Notes under the pieces: model-generated | Told to the model about the DNA's origin: nothing | Seen by the model: the letters and a program-made list of their open reading frames with translations, nothing else | Databases searched by the model: none | Position numbers and translations under genes: made by a program | Shown: positions 1-7,197 of the stretch, piece by piece | Layout: every line of letters starts with the position of its first letter | Numbering within the stretch: the first letter of the stretch is position 1 | Origin: Candidatus Aminicenantes bacterium JdFR-80 | GTDB lineage: Bacteria > Acidobacteriota > Aminicenantia > Aminicenantales > Aminicenantaceae | Assembly (NCBI GenBank): GCA_002010725.1 | Contig: MTOP01000056.1 | Coordinates: forward strand, 40,774-83,510 | Reading direction: 5' to 3' | Length of the DNA stretch: 42,737 nt

Positions 1-87
1 GTTAAAAGGAAAAGAGGGTTCGGAATTAACTGTCATTTTAGGGCAATAACTTGCTTTGATATCCTTAGGAAAAATCAAGGGGAAGGC
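1..87. other. Host chromosomal flank left of attL
   Basis: These 87 bases lie outside the 38-bp att repeat, so they are host DNA that originally followed the 3' end of tRNA-Leu. I see no convincing open reading frame, hairpin or RNA gene in them. Confidence 0.6.
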
Positions 88-125
88 ATAAAAAAAGAGT
101 GCCGAAGAGGGGACTCGAACCCCTA
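88..125. repeat. attL, 38-bp core repeat (copy of tRNA-Leu 3' end)
   Basis: An exact 38-bp match to 42479-42516. It holds the last 26 bases of tRNA-Leu (minus-strand sense) plus the A7 tract just beyond the tRNA. Sequence diverges immediately after 125, and no tRNA body follows, so this is the orphan att copy left by integration into the 3' end of the tRNA gene. On the minus strand the T-arm stem followed by T7 could also stop transcripts coming out of the integrase gene. Confidence 0.93.
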
Positions 126-128
126 TGA

Positions 129-153
129 ATATTTACGGATTGTGCCTAAATAT
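129..153. repeat. Inverted repeat between attL core and integrase stop
   Basis: Arms 129-135 and 147-153 are perfectly complementary (7 bp). After a one-base bulge there is a further GG/CC pair, closing a 6-base loop. It sits four bases inside the phage end of the core and ten bases from the integrase stop. It could be a recombinase or excisionase site or a 3'-end hairpin of the integrase mRNA. The sequence does not decide between these. Confidence 0.45.
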
Positions 154-162
154 CTAGAAATA

Positions 163-1263
163 CTACTGGGTAGATTTTTGGGTGTGGCTGTTTTTGTGGC
201 TGTTTAGTAGGTTTTCAAGGACTGAAATTCCGGTTTTCAGATGATCAATGAAGGGGTGGGTATATTTTATTGTTGTCTGGATGTCCGAATGTCCTAACAT
301 TGCTTGAGCCATAGCTATGTTTTGACTAGCTAGGACCGTAGCGACTGTATGCCGGATCACGTGAAAGCTAAAGTCTTTTATTCCTGTCAGCCTTCTTATC
401 TTTTTAACGGTATAAAATACAGTGTTAGGATTTCTCCATTTTAGAGAAAACACGTATTTATCTCTGCTTTTTCTAATGTGCTTTTCCAGTATTTGCCGAG
501 ATTGTAGAGAAAGCGGGATAATCTTGTATTCTCCCTGGGTCTTCCGGGGGGACCTTTTCTTTGATTTAGTCTTGTGGTGCGGAAGGATTATTACTGATTC
601 CTGGAGATTTATGTTTTTCTTTTCCAGGAATAATATTTCACTTAGCCTCATTCCGGTTAAAAAAGCAAATAGTGTTACATCATGAACAATTTTCTGAAAG
701 TCAGACCTGGGTTTCTGCTGGATTTGTTTTGTGGCGTCAAGGACCAGATTAATTTCTTCTAGATTAAGGGCCCTTCTTTTTTGCTCTTCTACGTATGGAA
801 CGTAATATAAACTAACAGGGTTTTCTGAAATATATTTATCCCGGATAGCACAATTGAGTAAATGCCGGAGGAGTTCCATGTATCGATTTACGGTAGTGGT
901 AGAAACATTTAGCTCTTTAAGTAGGTAATTCTCAAGTTTAAGAATGTTTTGTTTGTTTATCTGCTGAAGGTAGATGTTTCCAAATACAGAAAGAATTTTT
1001 TTGAGTCTCTGATCATCCCGGTCTATTGTCTTTTTGTGTTGGTGCTCTTGTAGGTAGATTTTGATATAGTCTTTGAGCCTGATTCTTTTAATGCCGGGTG
1101 CTGATAGGCCATAATGAGTGGCGATAATCTCTTTTTCAACCTGTTTGATCCTCTCGGATAAAAGATATTCTTCTCCCCGTTTTAGACCTAAACTTCTTCT
1201 GTATCGGATTCCGTCAATCTGTTTAAAGAAATAATATCTGCCGTTACGTTGGTATAGTCCCAC
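163..1263 (-). CDS. int: Tyrosine recombinase, phage integrase
   Basis: Catalyses site-specific recombination between attP and the tRNA-Leu attB. The 366-residue length is normal for the family. The N-terminal 50 residues look like an arm-DNA-binding domain, about 60-155 is the SAM-like core-binding domain, and the catalytic domain carries R206 (TGMRLSEI), K231 region, H301-x-x-R304, H325 in LGH and nucleophile Y334. The start codon is GTG at 1263, preceded by AGAGG; it overlaps the 3' end of the repressor gene by 20 bases, so the two are co-transcribed and probably translationally coupled. The gene lies 38 bp from attL, the usual position. Its last codons contain the arm-type repeats. Confidence 0.95.
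   Translation of the reverse strand: MGLYQRNGRYYFFKQIDGIRYRRSLGLKRGEEYLLSERIKQVEKEIIATHYGLSAPGIKRIRLKDYIKIYLQEHQHKKTIDRDDQRLKKILSVFGNIYLQQINKQNILKLENYLLKELNVSTTTVNRYMELLRHLLNCAIRDKYISENPVSLYYVPYVEEQKRRALNLEEINLVLDATKQIQQKPRSDFQKIVHDVTLFAFLTGMRLSEILFLEKKNINLQESVIILPHHKTKSKKRSPRKTQGEYKIIPLSLQSRQILEKHIRKSRDKYVFSLKWRNPNTVFYTVKKIRRLTGIKDFSFHVIRHTVATVLASQNIAMAQAMLGHSDIQTTIKYTHPFIDHLKTGISVLENLLNSHKNSHTQKSTQ
183..205. repeat. Integrase arm-type sites, left pair
   Basis: Two identical 11-mers, TGTGGCTGTTT, start 12 bp apart (183-193 and 195-205), inside the last codons of the integrase gene. The same motif family, again in 12-bp-spaced pairs, occurs at 42356-42398 next to attR. Repeats on both arms of the reconstructed attP are what arm-type binding sites of a lambda-class tyrosine integrase look like. 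Confidence 0.65.
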
Positions 1264-1558
1264 GTTTTTTTATCCTCTTAAAAGCACTGTCATTTATTTT
1301 TCTGCTCATTTTCTTTGCTAAATTAATCAAGTCACAAATATCTACCTCGAGAGCCTCAGCGATTAACATGATTGTATTGATCCCCGGATTTTTTATAGCT
1401 CCCTTCTCTAGTCTGCTGTAATACCCATTATCCATCCCCGTTAGCCTGGTAATATCATATAGTTTTAATCCCTTTTCTTCCCGGGTTTTCCTGATGGCTT
1501 GGCCTATTTCTAGGAGGGGAGCTTCCACAATTTCAATAGTAATTTTTTTCTTCATCAT
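1244..1558 (-). CDS. XRE-family helix-turn-helix repressor
   Basis: A 104-residue DNA-binding protein with one HTH_3 domain at about residues 16-72. The second helix pair reads KLYDITRLTGMDNGYYSRLE. It has no peptidase or dimerisation domain of the LexA/CI type, only a short basic tail, so RecA-stimulated autocleavage is not expected. It is first in the leftward operon with integrase and divergent from the early operon, the usual place of the prophage repressor. Two adjacent ATG codons (1558 and 1555) are possible. The GGAGG at 1563-1567 fits the inner one at 1555 better. The 17-bp dyad at 1682-1698 is a plausible operator. The role as lysogeny repressor is inferred from fold and position. 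Confidence 0.85.
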   Translation of the reverse strand: MMKKKITIEIVEAPLLEIGQAIRKTREEKGLKLYDITRLTGMDNGYYSRLEKGAIKNPGINTIMLIAEALEVDICDLINLAKKMSRKINDSAFKRIKKRGTIPT

Positions 1559-1629
1559 TTTTCCTCCTTAGCCCTTCTGGCAAAACCGGAAGGGCCAGTT
1601 TCCCTGACCCCCCTCATTTGCCTATTTTC

Positions 1630-1658
1630 AATATATGTTTTTGTTTTATTTTTGTCAA
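1630..1658 (-). promoter_or_regulatory. Leftward promoter of repressor-integrase operon
   Basis: On the minus strand TTGACA (1658-1653) is followed after exactly 17 bp by TATATT (1635-1630). This is a near-consensus sigma70-type promoter, with its start about 65 bases before the repressor start codon. The -35, -10 and spacing are identical to those of the late promoter at 39709-39737. Confidence 0.8.
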
Positions 1659-1681
1659 GTTATTTTTAAATGTTCTTATTG

Positions 1682-1698
1682 TTATTAATTGTTAATAA
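1682..1698. promoter_or_regulatory. Candidate operator between divergent promoters
   Basis: A perfect dyad, TTATTAATTGTTAATAA (7-bp arms around TTG), lies midway between the leftward promoter (-35 at 1658) and the rightward promoter (-35 at 1717). The direct repeat ATTGTTA at 1678 and 1688 overlaps it. Position and symmetry suit a dimeric HTH repressor. Binding is inferred. Confidence 0.5.
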
Positions 1699-1716
1699 AA
1701 AATATCAAAAAAGGAC

Positions 1717-1745
1717 TTGACAAATAAACAGTTGTTTTTTAAATT
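1717..1745 (+). promoter_or_regulatory. Rightward early promoter
   Basis: TTGACA at 1717-1722 is followed after 17 bp by TAAATT (1740-1745). The spacer contains the imperfect dyad AAACAGTTGTTT (1726-1737), a possible operator. An AGGAGG follows at 1755-1760, eight bases before the first early gene. The whole block from -35 to Shine-Dalgarno closely resembles that at 40449-40493. Confidence 0.7.
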
Positions 1746-1768
1746 ATAAACGAAAGGAGGTAAAAAGG

Positions 1769-1978
1769 ATGGAAGAAATCAGGTTTGATGGGATAAGGGA
1801 GGTTTTTTTAAGTGTAGAAGAAGTCTCAAATATGCTTAATGTCAGTAAGTCCACAATCAGAAATTGGTGTTCCTTCCGTGGTTTACCACATATCAAAATA
1901 GCCCGGAAAATACTTATTCGCAAAGTCGATTTAATGGAGTGGCTCGAGAGATACAAGAGGGGGGATATAAATGACTGA
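1769..1978 (+). CDS. Excisionase-like winged HTH DNA-binding protein
   Basis: A 69-residue protein made almost entirely of an excisionase/MerR-type helix-turn-helix. It reads FLSVEEVSNMLNVSKSTIRN, then an R-G-L-P-H-I-K-I wing and a terminal KVDLMEWLERY helix. Such proteins bend att DNA to drive excision, or act as Cro/Cox-like regulators. It is the first gene of the early operon, divergent from the repressor, with a strong AGGAGG eight bases upstream. That position fits either an excisionase or an early switch protein. The next gene overlaps it by 8 bases. Confidence 0.75.
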   Translation: MEEIRFDGIREVFLSVEEVSNMLNVSKSTIRNWCSFRGLPHIKIARKILIRKVDLMEWLERYKRGDIND

Positions 1979-3011
1979 AGAAAAAGAAAGAGAAATTATC
2001 GAGTCCCATGTAGAACAGGAAGAGAAAGCTATCGTTTTGAAGAAAGAAGATGCAATTGACTTGGATAGTGACCTTTTCCAGAAGCGGTTAGATGAGATAA
2101 AAACATTTCAAAAGCTGGTTAGAAGCCAGCTAAAGAAAGATCATGATTTCGGGGTAATTCCCGGAACATCAAAGCCAACTCTTTTAAAACCCGGAGCCGA
2201 GAAAGTAGCAAAGCTCTTAGGTCTTACTGATCACTTTGAGATTATTTCTGAAATAAAAGATTGGGAAAACGGATTTTTTCATTTCCAGGTTAAGGTCTAT
2301 CTGAAAAGCATAAAAACAGGACAAATAATCTCAGAGGGAGTAGGTGAGGCCAATTCTAAAGAAAGTAAATTTGCATACCGTTGGGTCCGGGCCAATAAAC
2401 TTCCTGGGGGCCTAGATAAAGACAGCCTTCCATATAGATACATAAAAACCCGAGGTGGTTCAGTTAAGTTATATCGGATTAATAATGATGAGATCTATTC
2501 CCAAGTTAACACAATCTTAAAAATAGCCAAAAAGAGAGCAATGGTTGATGCAGTTTTAAGTGCCGGCAGACTTTCAGAATTGTTCACCCAGGACCTAGAA
2601 GACATGGTTGAAGATCAGATTATTGATGTTGAACCAATCGAGAACGAGCCGGAAAAAGAAAGACAAAGTAGTGGGGGGCTTGAAGATCTAACAGAGACCC
2701 AAGAAGACAATGAAGAGTTTAAGAGTGCAAAAGAGAAAATAGACGAGGCTATTAAAAGAGCAAAGTTAAATAGACAGGAATTTCTTGGTTTTCTAGACAA
2801 GGTTGGAAAGAAAAAAGGGAAAAAATATGTTGGGAAAATCTTTAACAACTATAGCCTGACAGAAGGAAACCACCAGGACGTCATCCAACTTGCAGAAAAA
2901 ATTGAAGAGGCCATTCAATATTACATCGAACACAAAATAAGAAAGGACAATAAAAATGAAGGAAAGACTGAAAGCGGTGAGCAAGACTCACCAGAGGTAT
3001 CGACTAGCTGA
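1971..3011 (+). CDS. Putative phage recombination (annealing-type) protein
   Basis: A 346-residue protein. The conserved core is residues about 45-215, with the motif HDFGVIPGTSKPTLLKPGAE near 60 and ILKIAKKRAMVDAVLSA near 195. The C-terminal part (215-346) is highly charged, with a low-complexity Glu-rich linker. Proteins with this core occur in phages and plasmids and are usually left unnamed. Here it directly precedes and overlaps (56 bases) a RecB-like nuclease and then SSB. That is the order of an annealing protein, exonuclease and SSB recombination module, so I infer a single-strand annealing or recombination role. It has no recognisable RecT, Erf or Rad52 motif that I can point to. Confidence 0.5.
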   Translation: MTEEKEREIIESHVEQEEKAIVLKKEDAIDLDSDLFQKRLDEIKTFQKLVRSQLKKDHDFGVIPGTSKPTLLKPGAEKVAKLLGLTDHFEIISEIKDWENGFFHFQVKVYLKSIKTGQIISEGVGEANSKESKFAYRWVRANKLPGGLDKDSLPYRYIKTRGGSVKLYRINNDEIYSQVNTILKIAKKRAMVDAVLSAGRLSELFTQDLEDMVEDQIIDVEPIENEPEKERQSSGGLEDLTETQEDNEEFKSAKEKIDEAIKRAKLNRQEFLGFLDKVGKKKGKKYVGKIFNNYSLTEGNHQDVIQLAEKIEEAIQYYIEHKIRKDNKNEGKTESGEQDSPEVSTS

Positions 3012-3609
3012 TGGAACTATTGTTCCTTCAGTAACATCAATATTGGGAATTCTGGCTAAACCGGCCCTGGTTCATTGGGCTTGGAAACTAGGGACAGAAG
3101 GAATAGATTATCGAACTTACACCAATGAAGCAAAAGCAGTTGGGGCCTTGGTTCATGAAATGATCCTGGCACATTTCAAGGAGGTAGAGGTTGATTATTC
3201 TAACTATACCAAGAACCAGATAGAGATGGCAGAGAACAGTTTTCTAAGTTTTTTGGAGTGGGCTAAAAAGCATAAATTCGAACCAATATTAATCGAAATG
3301 CCTCTTGTCTCAGAAAAATACAGATTCGGAGGAACCCCAGACTTTTATGGCAGAGTCGATGGTGTTCCTGGTATTCTCGATTTTAAATCTGGAAGCGGTA
3401 TATATGAAGAATATTGTTATCAAGTAGGGGGATATAAAATCCTTCTAAATGAGGTTGGATATGAGGTCCGGTTTGCAAAGCTTATCCGGATTACCAGAGA
3501 AGAAGACGAACAATTTGAGGTCAAAAACATCGATTACGATCCTCTTATTCATTACGAAACAATCTTTCTATCAATCAGAAGTCTTTATGGTCTCATCAAA
3601 AATAAGTAG
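2956..3609 (+). CDS. PD-(D/E)XK nuclease, RecB/Cas4-like exonuclease
   Basis: A 217-residue single-domain nuclease. The metal-binding motifs are visible in order: GALVHE (H67, E68), GGTPDFYGR (D129), ILDFKSG (D142-x-K144) and the QVGGY signature (Q156, Y160), as in RecB-type and lambda-exonuclease-like enzymes. It probably degrades one strand of double-stranded ends to load the upstream annealing-type protein. The ATG at 2956 lies 56 bases inside the previous gene, with an AAAGGA site ahead of it, so the two are probably coupled. SSB follows nine bases after its stop. Confidence 0.75.
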   Translation: MKERLKAVSKTHQRYRLADGTIVPSVTSILGILAKPALVHWAWKLGTEGIDYRTYTNEAKAVGALVHEMILAHFKEVEVDYSNYTKNQIEMAENSFLSFLEWAKKHKFEPILIEMPLVSEKYRFGGTPDFYGRVDGVPGILDFKSGSGIYEEYCYQVGGYKILLNEVGYEVRFAKLIRITREEDEQFEVKNIDYDPLIHYETIFLSIRSLYGLIKNK

Positions 3610-3618
3610 GGGGGACAC

Positions 3619-4023
3619 ATGATAAACAAGGTCTTCTTGGTTGGCCGTGTAGGAAGAAAAGACGTAAGGATTACAGAAAACACAACCGTTGCAGTAATTA
3701 GATTGGCAACTGACAGATGGAATAAGAAAAGCCAAGAGGTTGAAACAGATTGGCACCGCGTAGTTATGTTTGGAAAGCTAGCAGAAAATGCTGACAAAAT
3801 TCTCGAGAAGGGCGATGCAATAGCTATAGTTGGCTCCCTAAGATATAGCATCTATAACGAAAACAAGAGAGCTAGCGTAATGGCTGAAACCTTTAAACTT
3901 GTGAGCAAGAAGAAGAAACAAGAAGACCAACCGCCTGAAGAAACTGATTTTCAAGATAATGAACAATTTGATTTTGAGGAAAAAAGCGACCAGGAGGAGG
4001 ATTATGACGACATCCCCTTCTGA
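3619..4023 (+). CDS. ssb: Single-stranded DNA-binding protein
   Basis: A 134-residue SSB with an OB fold at residues 1-100 (start MINKVFLVGRVGRKDVR, middle DWHRVVMFGKLAENA), an acidic linker and the classical C-terminal tip DDIPF that recruits repair and replication partners. It coats single-stranded DNA during phage recombination and replication. Start ATG at 3619 follows AGGGGGG. The end overlaps the next gene by 20 bases. Confidence 0.95.
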   Translation: MINKVFLVGRVGRKDVRITENTTVAVIRLATDRWNKKSQEVETDWHRVVMFGKLAENADKILEKGDAIAIVGSLRYSIYNENKRASVMAETFKLVSKKKKQEDQPPEETDFQDNEQFDFEEKSDQEEDYDDIPF

Positions 4024-4252
4024 AAAAGAGCTCCTCATTGCTAGGGGTGATCACTTTAAGGTTATTGCTAATAAGAAAGGGATATTTTGTGTCATTGATA
4101 GAGACGATGCTGAGTTATTTAAATATGTTGATTCAGTATTAGAGGCTATTTACGGAAAAAGGCTCCTATACACAATTGATAGAACCGACAGAAAGAAAAA
4201 CAGAAAAGATCGTAGGGTAATATGGGAACTTATTATTAGAAGTGATGCATAA
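4004..4252 (+). CDS. Hypothetical early protein
   Basis: An 82-residue protein of unknown function, starting MTTSPSEKELLIARGDHFKV. I chose ATG 4004 because AGGAGGAGG stands at 3992-4000; an in-frame extension to 3959 has no such site and would run deep into ssb. It is basic in the middle (RTDRKKNRKDRR) and looks like a small alpha/beta protein. It sits between SSB and the replication genes, so a DNA-metabolism role is possible but not shown. Confidence 0.7.
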   Translation: MTTSPSEKELLIARGDHFKVIANKKGIFCVIDRDDAELFKYVDSVLEAIYGKRLLYTIDRTDRKKNRKDRRVIWELIIRSDA

Positions 4253-4263
4253 AGGGGGGATAG

Positions 4264-4899
4264 ATGCTTCTAACAGAAGCATTTCAAAAAATTAACAATA
4301 TTCTTGATAACCGCGAAATACCTTTGAAAGATAAGTGTTACTATCTTTACCTGGTTTCCAGAGCAAATATTGTTGGTGTTGTTTATCCTTGGTGCTTCCA
4401 AAAGGATGGCTCTCTTTCTGTTTTAGAGGATGAAGGGTTAATCTCATTGATAGAATCTCCTGTTGGTTATTACGTTTTTATTCCTCAGTATCTTGCTTAT
4501 ACCTTTTCAACTGAATCGGATCATTTAAACCGAATTTGGTCCAACTGTGTTCTTCTCCCTGATGAGGTTTTTAAGGTGGTCCGGCCCTGCGTTGAAAGGC
4601 TTTATCCAATGCTTTCTTTCCCTGTTAAGAAAAGCAAATCTTCTCCCCAGGTAAGTGTTGAATTCGATTTTGAGAATAAAACATGGATTGGAATAACGGA
4701 CGAACTGATTGAATACTGGAAAAAAACATTTCCAGCCGTAAATATCCAGTCTGAATTAAAGAAAATGGGGGCTTGGCTTGTAGCTAATCCAACAAGAAAG
4801 AAGAAAAACTATAAACGATTTATCTATAACTGGCTGGCTAGGGCTCAAGATAAAAGCCGGGTTGAGGCAAAGAGCTGGGCTGAAAGGATGGGCGGATGA
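4264..4899 (+). CDS. Replisome organiser-like replication protein
   Basis: A 211-residue protein. The N-terminal 110 residues are unrecognised. The C-terminal 60 residues (ELIEYWKKTFPAVNIQSELK, then GAWLVANP, RKKKNYKRFIYNWLARAQ) match the pattern common at the end of phage replication initiators and helicase-recruiting proteins: W-x-x-x-(Y/F)P-A-V-N, W-L-x-x-N-P, RK-x-N-x-x-R-F-x-x-N-W-L. It is followed with a 4-base ATGA overlap by a helicase-loader-like gene. It probably directs host replication proteins to the phage origin. GGGGGGA precedes the start. Confidence 0.6.
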   Translation: MLLTEAFQKINNILDNREIPLKDKCYYLYLVSRANIVGVVYPWCFQKDGSLSVLEDEGLISLIESPVGYYVFIPQYLAYTFSTESDHLNRIWSNCVLLPDEVFKVVRPCVERLYPMLSFPVKKSKSSPQVSVEFDFENKTWIGITDELIEYWKKTFPAVNIQSELKKMGAWLVANPTRKKKNYKRFIYNWLARAQDKSRVEAKSWAERMGG

Positions 4900-5489
4900 G
4901 AGAAAAGGAAACTCTTACACCCACAAAATTTGAAAGACTTATGAAACAACTTTCAGCCGTGTTTAGAAAAAAATTGGATGATGAGGTTATGGGAACATAT
5001 TACTCGGCATTTCGAGAAGAAGATGCCCGTATTTTTAGTAAGGCTGTTGCTAATATAATAAACCATCGGGAAGACGGTTCATTTCCTACTATTGCAGAGA
5101 TTCATAAAGAAATAAGAGAGATCAAAGAAAATCTAACCCAAAGAAAAAAAGTCTATCCGTGCTTCTATTGCGGTGGAACGGGGGTTGTGATCGTCAAGGC
5201 CGGACCACCAAATGAAAAATATGAGGTGGCCCTGCGATGTGTTTGTAAGAATGCCAGAAGATTTTCACCATCCATAAGGCAGGCCACCAAAGAAGAGATA
5301 TTAAAACACCTAAATTCGCTTCCCGTGATTGAAAAAGTAGTTATGGAGTGCAGAAACTGCGGAAAAATGTATGAAGTAAAGATACATAGTAAATTTGATG
5401 TTTCCAAGATAGCTTCCAGGATGAGTCTTTGTTGGGAGTGTTATGTAGAAGAGGGGGTAAAGAGAGGGATCTTTGCTGAAAGGGGTTAA
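4896..5489 (+). CDS. Helicase-loader-like protein with zinc-binding motifs
   Basis: A 197-residue protein. Residues about 8-80 (FERLMKQLSAVFRKKLDDEV, HREDGSFPTIAEIHKEI) resemble the G39P-type loader/inhibitor of phage replicative helicase. The rest carries two likely zinc sites: CFYCGGTG with a later CVC, and CRNCGKMY with CWEC. Coupled by ATGA to the preceding replisome organiser-like gene. The likely role is loading the host DnaB helicase, as the phage encodes no helicase of its own. The assignment is from pattern and position. Confidence 0.55.
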   Translation: MREKETLTPTKFERLMKQLSAVFRKKLDDEVMGTYYSAFREEDARIFSKAVANIINHREDGSFPTIAEIHKEIREIKENLTQRKKVYPCFYCGGTGVVIVKAGPPNEKYEVALRCVCKNARRFSPSIRQATKEEILKHLNSLPVIEKVVMECRNCGKMYEVKIHSKFDVSKIASRMSLCWECYVEEGVKRGIFAERG

Positions 5490-5493
5490 GGCT

Positions 5494-5730
5494 ATGAGGA
5501 CTGTTTTTGGAAGCAAAATAGAAGAGCTAATTGATGTGAACTACATAAGAAGGCTTAATGGAAACATCGAGCCCTGTATGGTCCTCGCTTGGTTTAAAGG
5601 TGGGAAAATTGGCTGTGTGCTGGTTTCCGATATAGTCGAGGATAGAGAGGGAGAGCTAGAGGAAGCAATAAAAAAGCTAGAAAACAAGAAGGAAAGGAAG
5701 GCTGAAGATGTTTTTGAAAAAACTGCTTAG
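5494..5730 (+). CDS. Hypothetical early protein
   Basis: A 78-residue protein starting MRTVFGSKIEELIDVNYIRR, with a compact beta-rich N-terminal half and a charged C-terminal helix rich in E and K. ATG 5494 is preferred over the in-frame TTG at 5473 because GAAAGGGG lies at the right distance. No family recognised. Overlaps the next gene by 23 bases. Confidence 0.65.
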   Translation: MRTVFGSKIEELIDVNYIRRLNGNIEPCMVLAWFKGGKIGCVLVSDIVEDREGELEEAIKKLENKKERKAEDVFEKTA

Positions 5731-5941
5731 CAAACCTAGCGACCTTTATTGTGAAGAAAGAATTATTAAGCTTTGCGTGGTTGATGATGACTATATTTGG
5801 AGAAAATCTGTTGAGCTTGAAGATATGCTAGACAAACTGATTCCTGGCATGGAGGGTGTTGGCATTACCGCTGTTCTTCATCACTTTCTAGTGGGCCTAC
5901 TGGAGAATTGCGGGGTTTTTATACAAAGAACGGAGGGATAA
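5708..5941 (+). CDS. Hypothetical early protein
   Basis: A 77-residue protein, probably alpha-helical in its second half (LEDMLDKLIPGMEGVGITAV). No recognisable domain. Starts inside the end of the previous gene after an AAGGAAGG site, typical of the tightly packed early operon. Confidence 0.6.
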   Translation: MFLKKLLSKPSDLYCEERIIKLCVVDDDYIWRKSVELEDMLDKLIPGMEGVGITAVLHHFLVGLLENCGVFIQRTEG

Positions 5942-5943
5942 AA

Positions 5944-6147
5944 ATGGAATTAATAAAGGGAATTTTACTACAGCTTTCAATGATGTTCTTTTTTGGTGGG
6001 GTGGTGTGTCTCTATCTCGGTTGGGGGGCTATATCTGAGCCTAAAGAAAAAGAGATGTCACCATATATCCGACTAGCAAAAATCTTTTTAATTCTTGCTT
6101 TTGTTTTGTTGGCGAGCATCATCACTTGTCATTACTTGGGAGGGTAA
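5944..6147 (+). CDS. Small two-pass membrane protein
   Basis: A 67-residue protein with two predicted membrane segments (about residues 6-28 and 43-64) joined by a polar EPKEKEMSPYIR loop. ATG 5944 is taken because GGAGGG stands just upstream. Function unknown. It begins a pair of tiny membrane proteins. Confidence 0.7.
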   Translation: MELIKGILLQLSMMFFFGGVVCLYLGWGAISEPKEKEMSPYIRLAKIFLILAFVLLASIITCHYLGG

Positions 6148-6149
6148 AA

Positions 6150-6320
6150 ATGATAATTGAGATATTTTTATTCTTTTTGGCCATATTTGTGCTGATCCTT
6201 ACATGGAAAATATATGGGTGCTTGTGTGAGCTGGGGGATGGATTCAGAGAATTGTTAGCACTAGATAAAGAGTTTAGAAGAAAAAGAAGAGAAATAATTG
6301 GAGGGGGTAAAAATGGATAG
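6150..6320 (+). CDS. Small single-pass membrane protein
   Basis: A 56-residue protein with one N-terminal membrane helix (MIIEIFLFFLAIFVLILTW) and a basic cytoplasmic-type tail. ATG 6150 follows GGAGGG. No family recognised. Confidence 0.7.
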   Translation: MIIEIFLFFLAIFVLILTWKIYGCLCELGDGFRELLALDKEFRRKRREIIGGGKNG

Positions 6321-6549
6321 CAAATACACCATTAAAGCCGAGATAATACCCGGCCTACAAATAGAATCGGACGGGACACGTTTGATAGACGCCATCGAGG
6401 ATATTGAGATATTGGTCTCGATAATTCAAGAGTTTAGAAATCGCTTGGCTGTAGATGAGTCTGAGTTGATAAAAAAGAAGAATGAAATTCTCGACATGAT
6501 AAAAGAGGCTATTGAATTAAAAGAAGAAATGAGGGGAAAAAATGAATAA
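6313..6549 (+). CDS. Hypothetical protein, member of tandem paralogue pair
   Basis: A 78-residue protein. The N-terminal half (KYTIKAEIIPGLQIESDGT, then an IxEFRNRL helix) is similar to that of the next gene (KYIIRAKHPLLRPGLSIETE, then IREFNEQ), so the two look like a tandem duplication that has diverged. The C-terminal half is charged and helical. ATG 6313 follows GGAGGGGG. Confidence 0.7.
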   Translation: MDSKYTIKAEIIPGLQIESDGTRLIDAIEDIEILVSIIQEFRNRLAVDESELIKKKNEILDMIKEAIELKEEMRGKNE

Positions 6550-6781
6550 CAAATACATTATTAGGGCTAAGCATCCTCTTTTAAGGCCGGGCTTATCAAT
6601 AGAGACGGAAGCTTCCGAGGGATATGTGGTGTGGGTCCTTAATAAATTATTGGCATTAATCCGGGAATTCAATGAACAAGAAGAAGAGGCTAAAAAAACA
6701 GAAGAATTTCATAAAGCATTAGTGAACTCGCTTGTCGAAAGACAGACACCGATTGATGAAAAAGAGGGAGATGAAAATTGA
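6542..6781 (+). CDS. Hypothetical protein, second member of paralogue pair
   Basis: A 79-residue protein sharing the K-Y-x-I-x-A ... P-G-L-x-I-E ... I-x-E-F layout with the gene just before it. The C-terminal region is an acidic helix. Overlaps the previous gene by 8 bases and the following one by 4. Function unknown. Confidence 0.7.
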   Translation: MNNKYIIRAKHPLLRPGLSIETEASEGYVVWVLNKLLALIREFNEQEEEAKKTEEFHKALVNSLVERQTPIDEKEGDEN

Positions 6782-7197
6782 GTAAAACCAAGAGGCAAAG
6801 AGGCCTGGACTTTCAAAGGTGGATAAAGAATTGGTTAGAAGAACGAGGTTGGATTGTCCACAACGAAACCCCGAGCGCAAAAAAAACCAAAACCAAAGAG
6901 GGCAAAAAAATCTGGGTCAGCGGGAAAACCGATATTTTCAATTGTATTGACCTCATAGCAAAGAAAGATTACCGCACCCTTTGGATTCAGGCGACTTTAG
7001 ATAGCAGTGTTGGGCGGAAGATAGAGAAATTAAAAACCGTTCCCTGGGCGCCGAATGATGAGGTGTTTATTTTTCGGAAAGTTAACAAGGAAGAAGTAGT
7101 GATAAAGCGTTTCTCCCCCATCCGGCAGGAACTTGATGAGGTGGGGAGAATCCGGAGGCGGGTGTTTTACCCGAAAGAGGGGAGGTTTGAGATATGA
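6778..7197 (+). CDS. Holliday-junction-resolvase-like (VRR/PD-D/EXK) nuclease
   Basis: A 139-residue protein. The N-terminal RGLDFQRWIKNWLEERGWIV helix and the following FNCIDLIAKKDYRTLWIQAT strand pair follow the layout of archaeal/phage Holliday-junction resolvase-like nucleases. The usual E-x-K motif reads Q-A-T here, a variant I have seen described for some phage relatives, so activity is uncertain. The start is TTG at 6778, overlapping the TGA of the preceding gene. Confidence 0.55.
   Translation: MSKTKRQRGLDFQRWIKNWLEERGWIVHNETPSAKKTKTKEGKKIWVSGKTDIFNCIDLIAKKDYRTLWIQATLDSSVGRKIEKLKTVPWAPNDEVFIFRKVNKEEVVIKRFSPIRQELDEVGRIRRRVFYPKEGRFEI

Noticed and set aside
88-130. Second tRNA gene at the left edge
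   Set aside because: Only the last 26 bases of the tRNA are present; no anticodon or D arm follows. It is the att copy.
422-685. Plus-strand reading frame of 87 codons inside the integrase gene
   Set aside because: Opposite strand of a clear integrase with all catalytic residues; no ribosome site.
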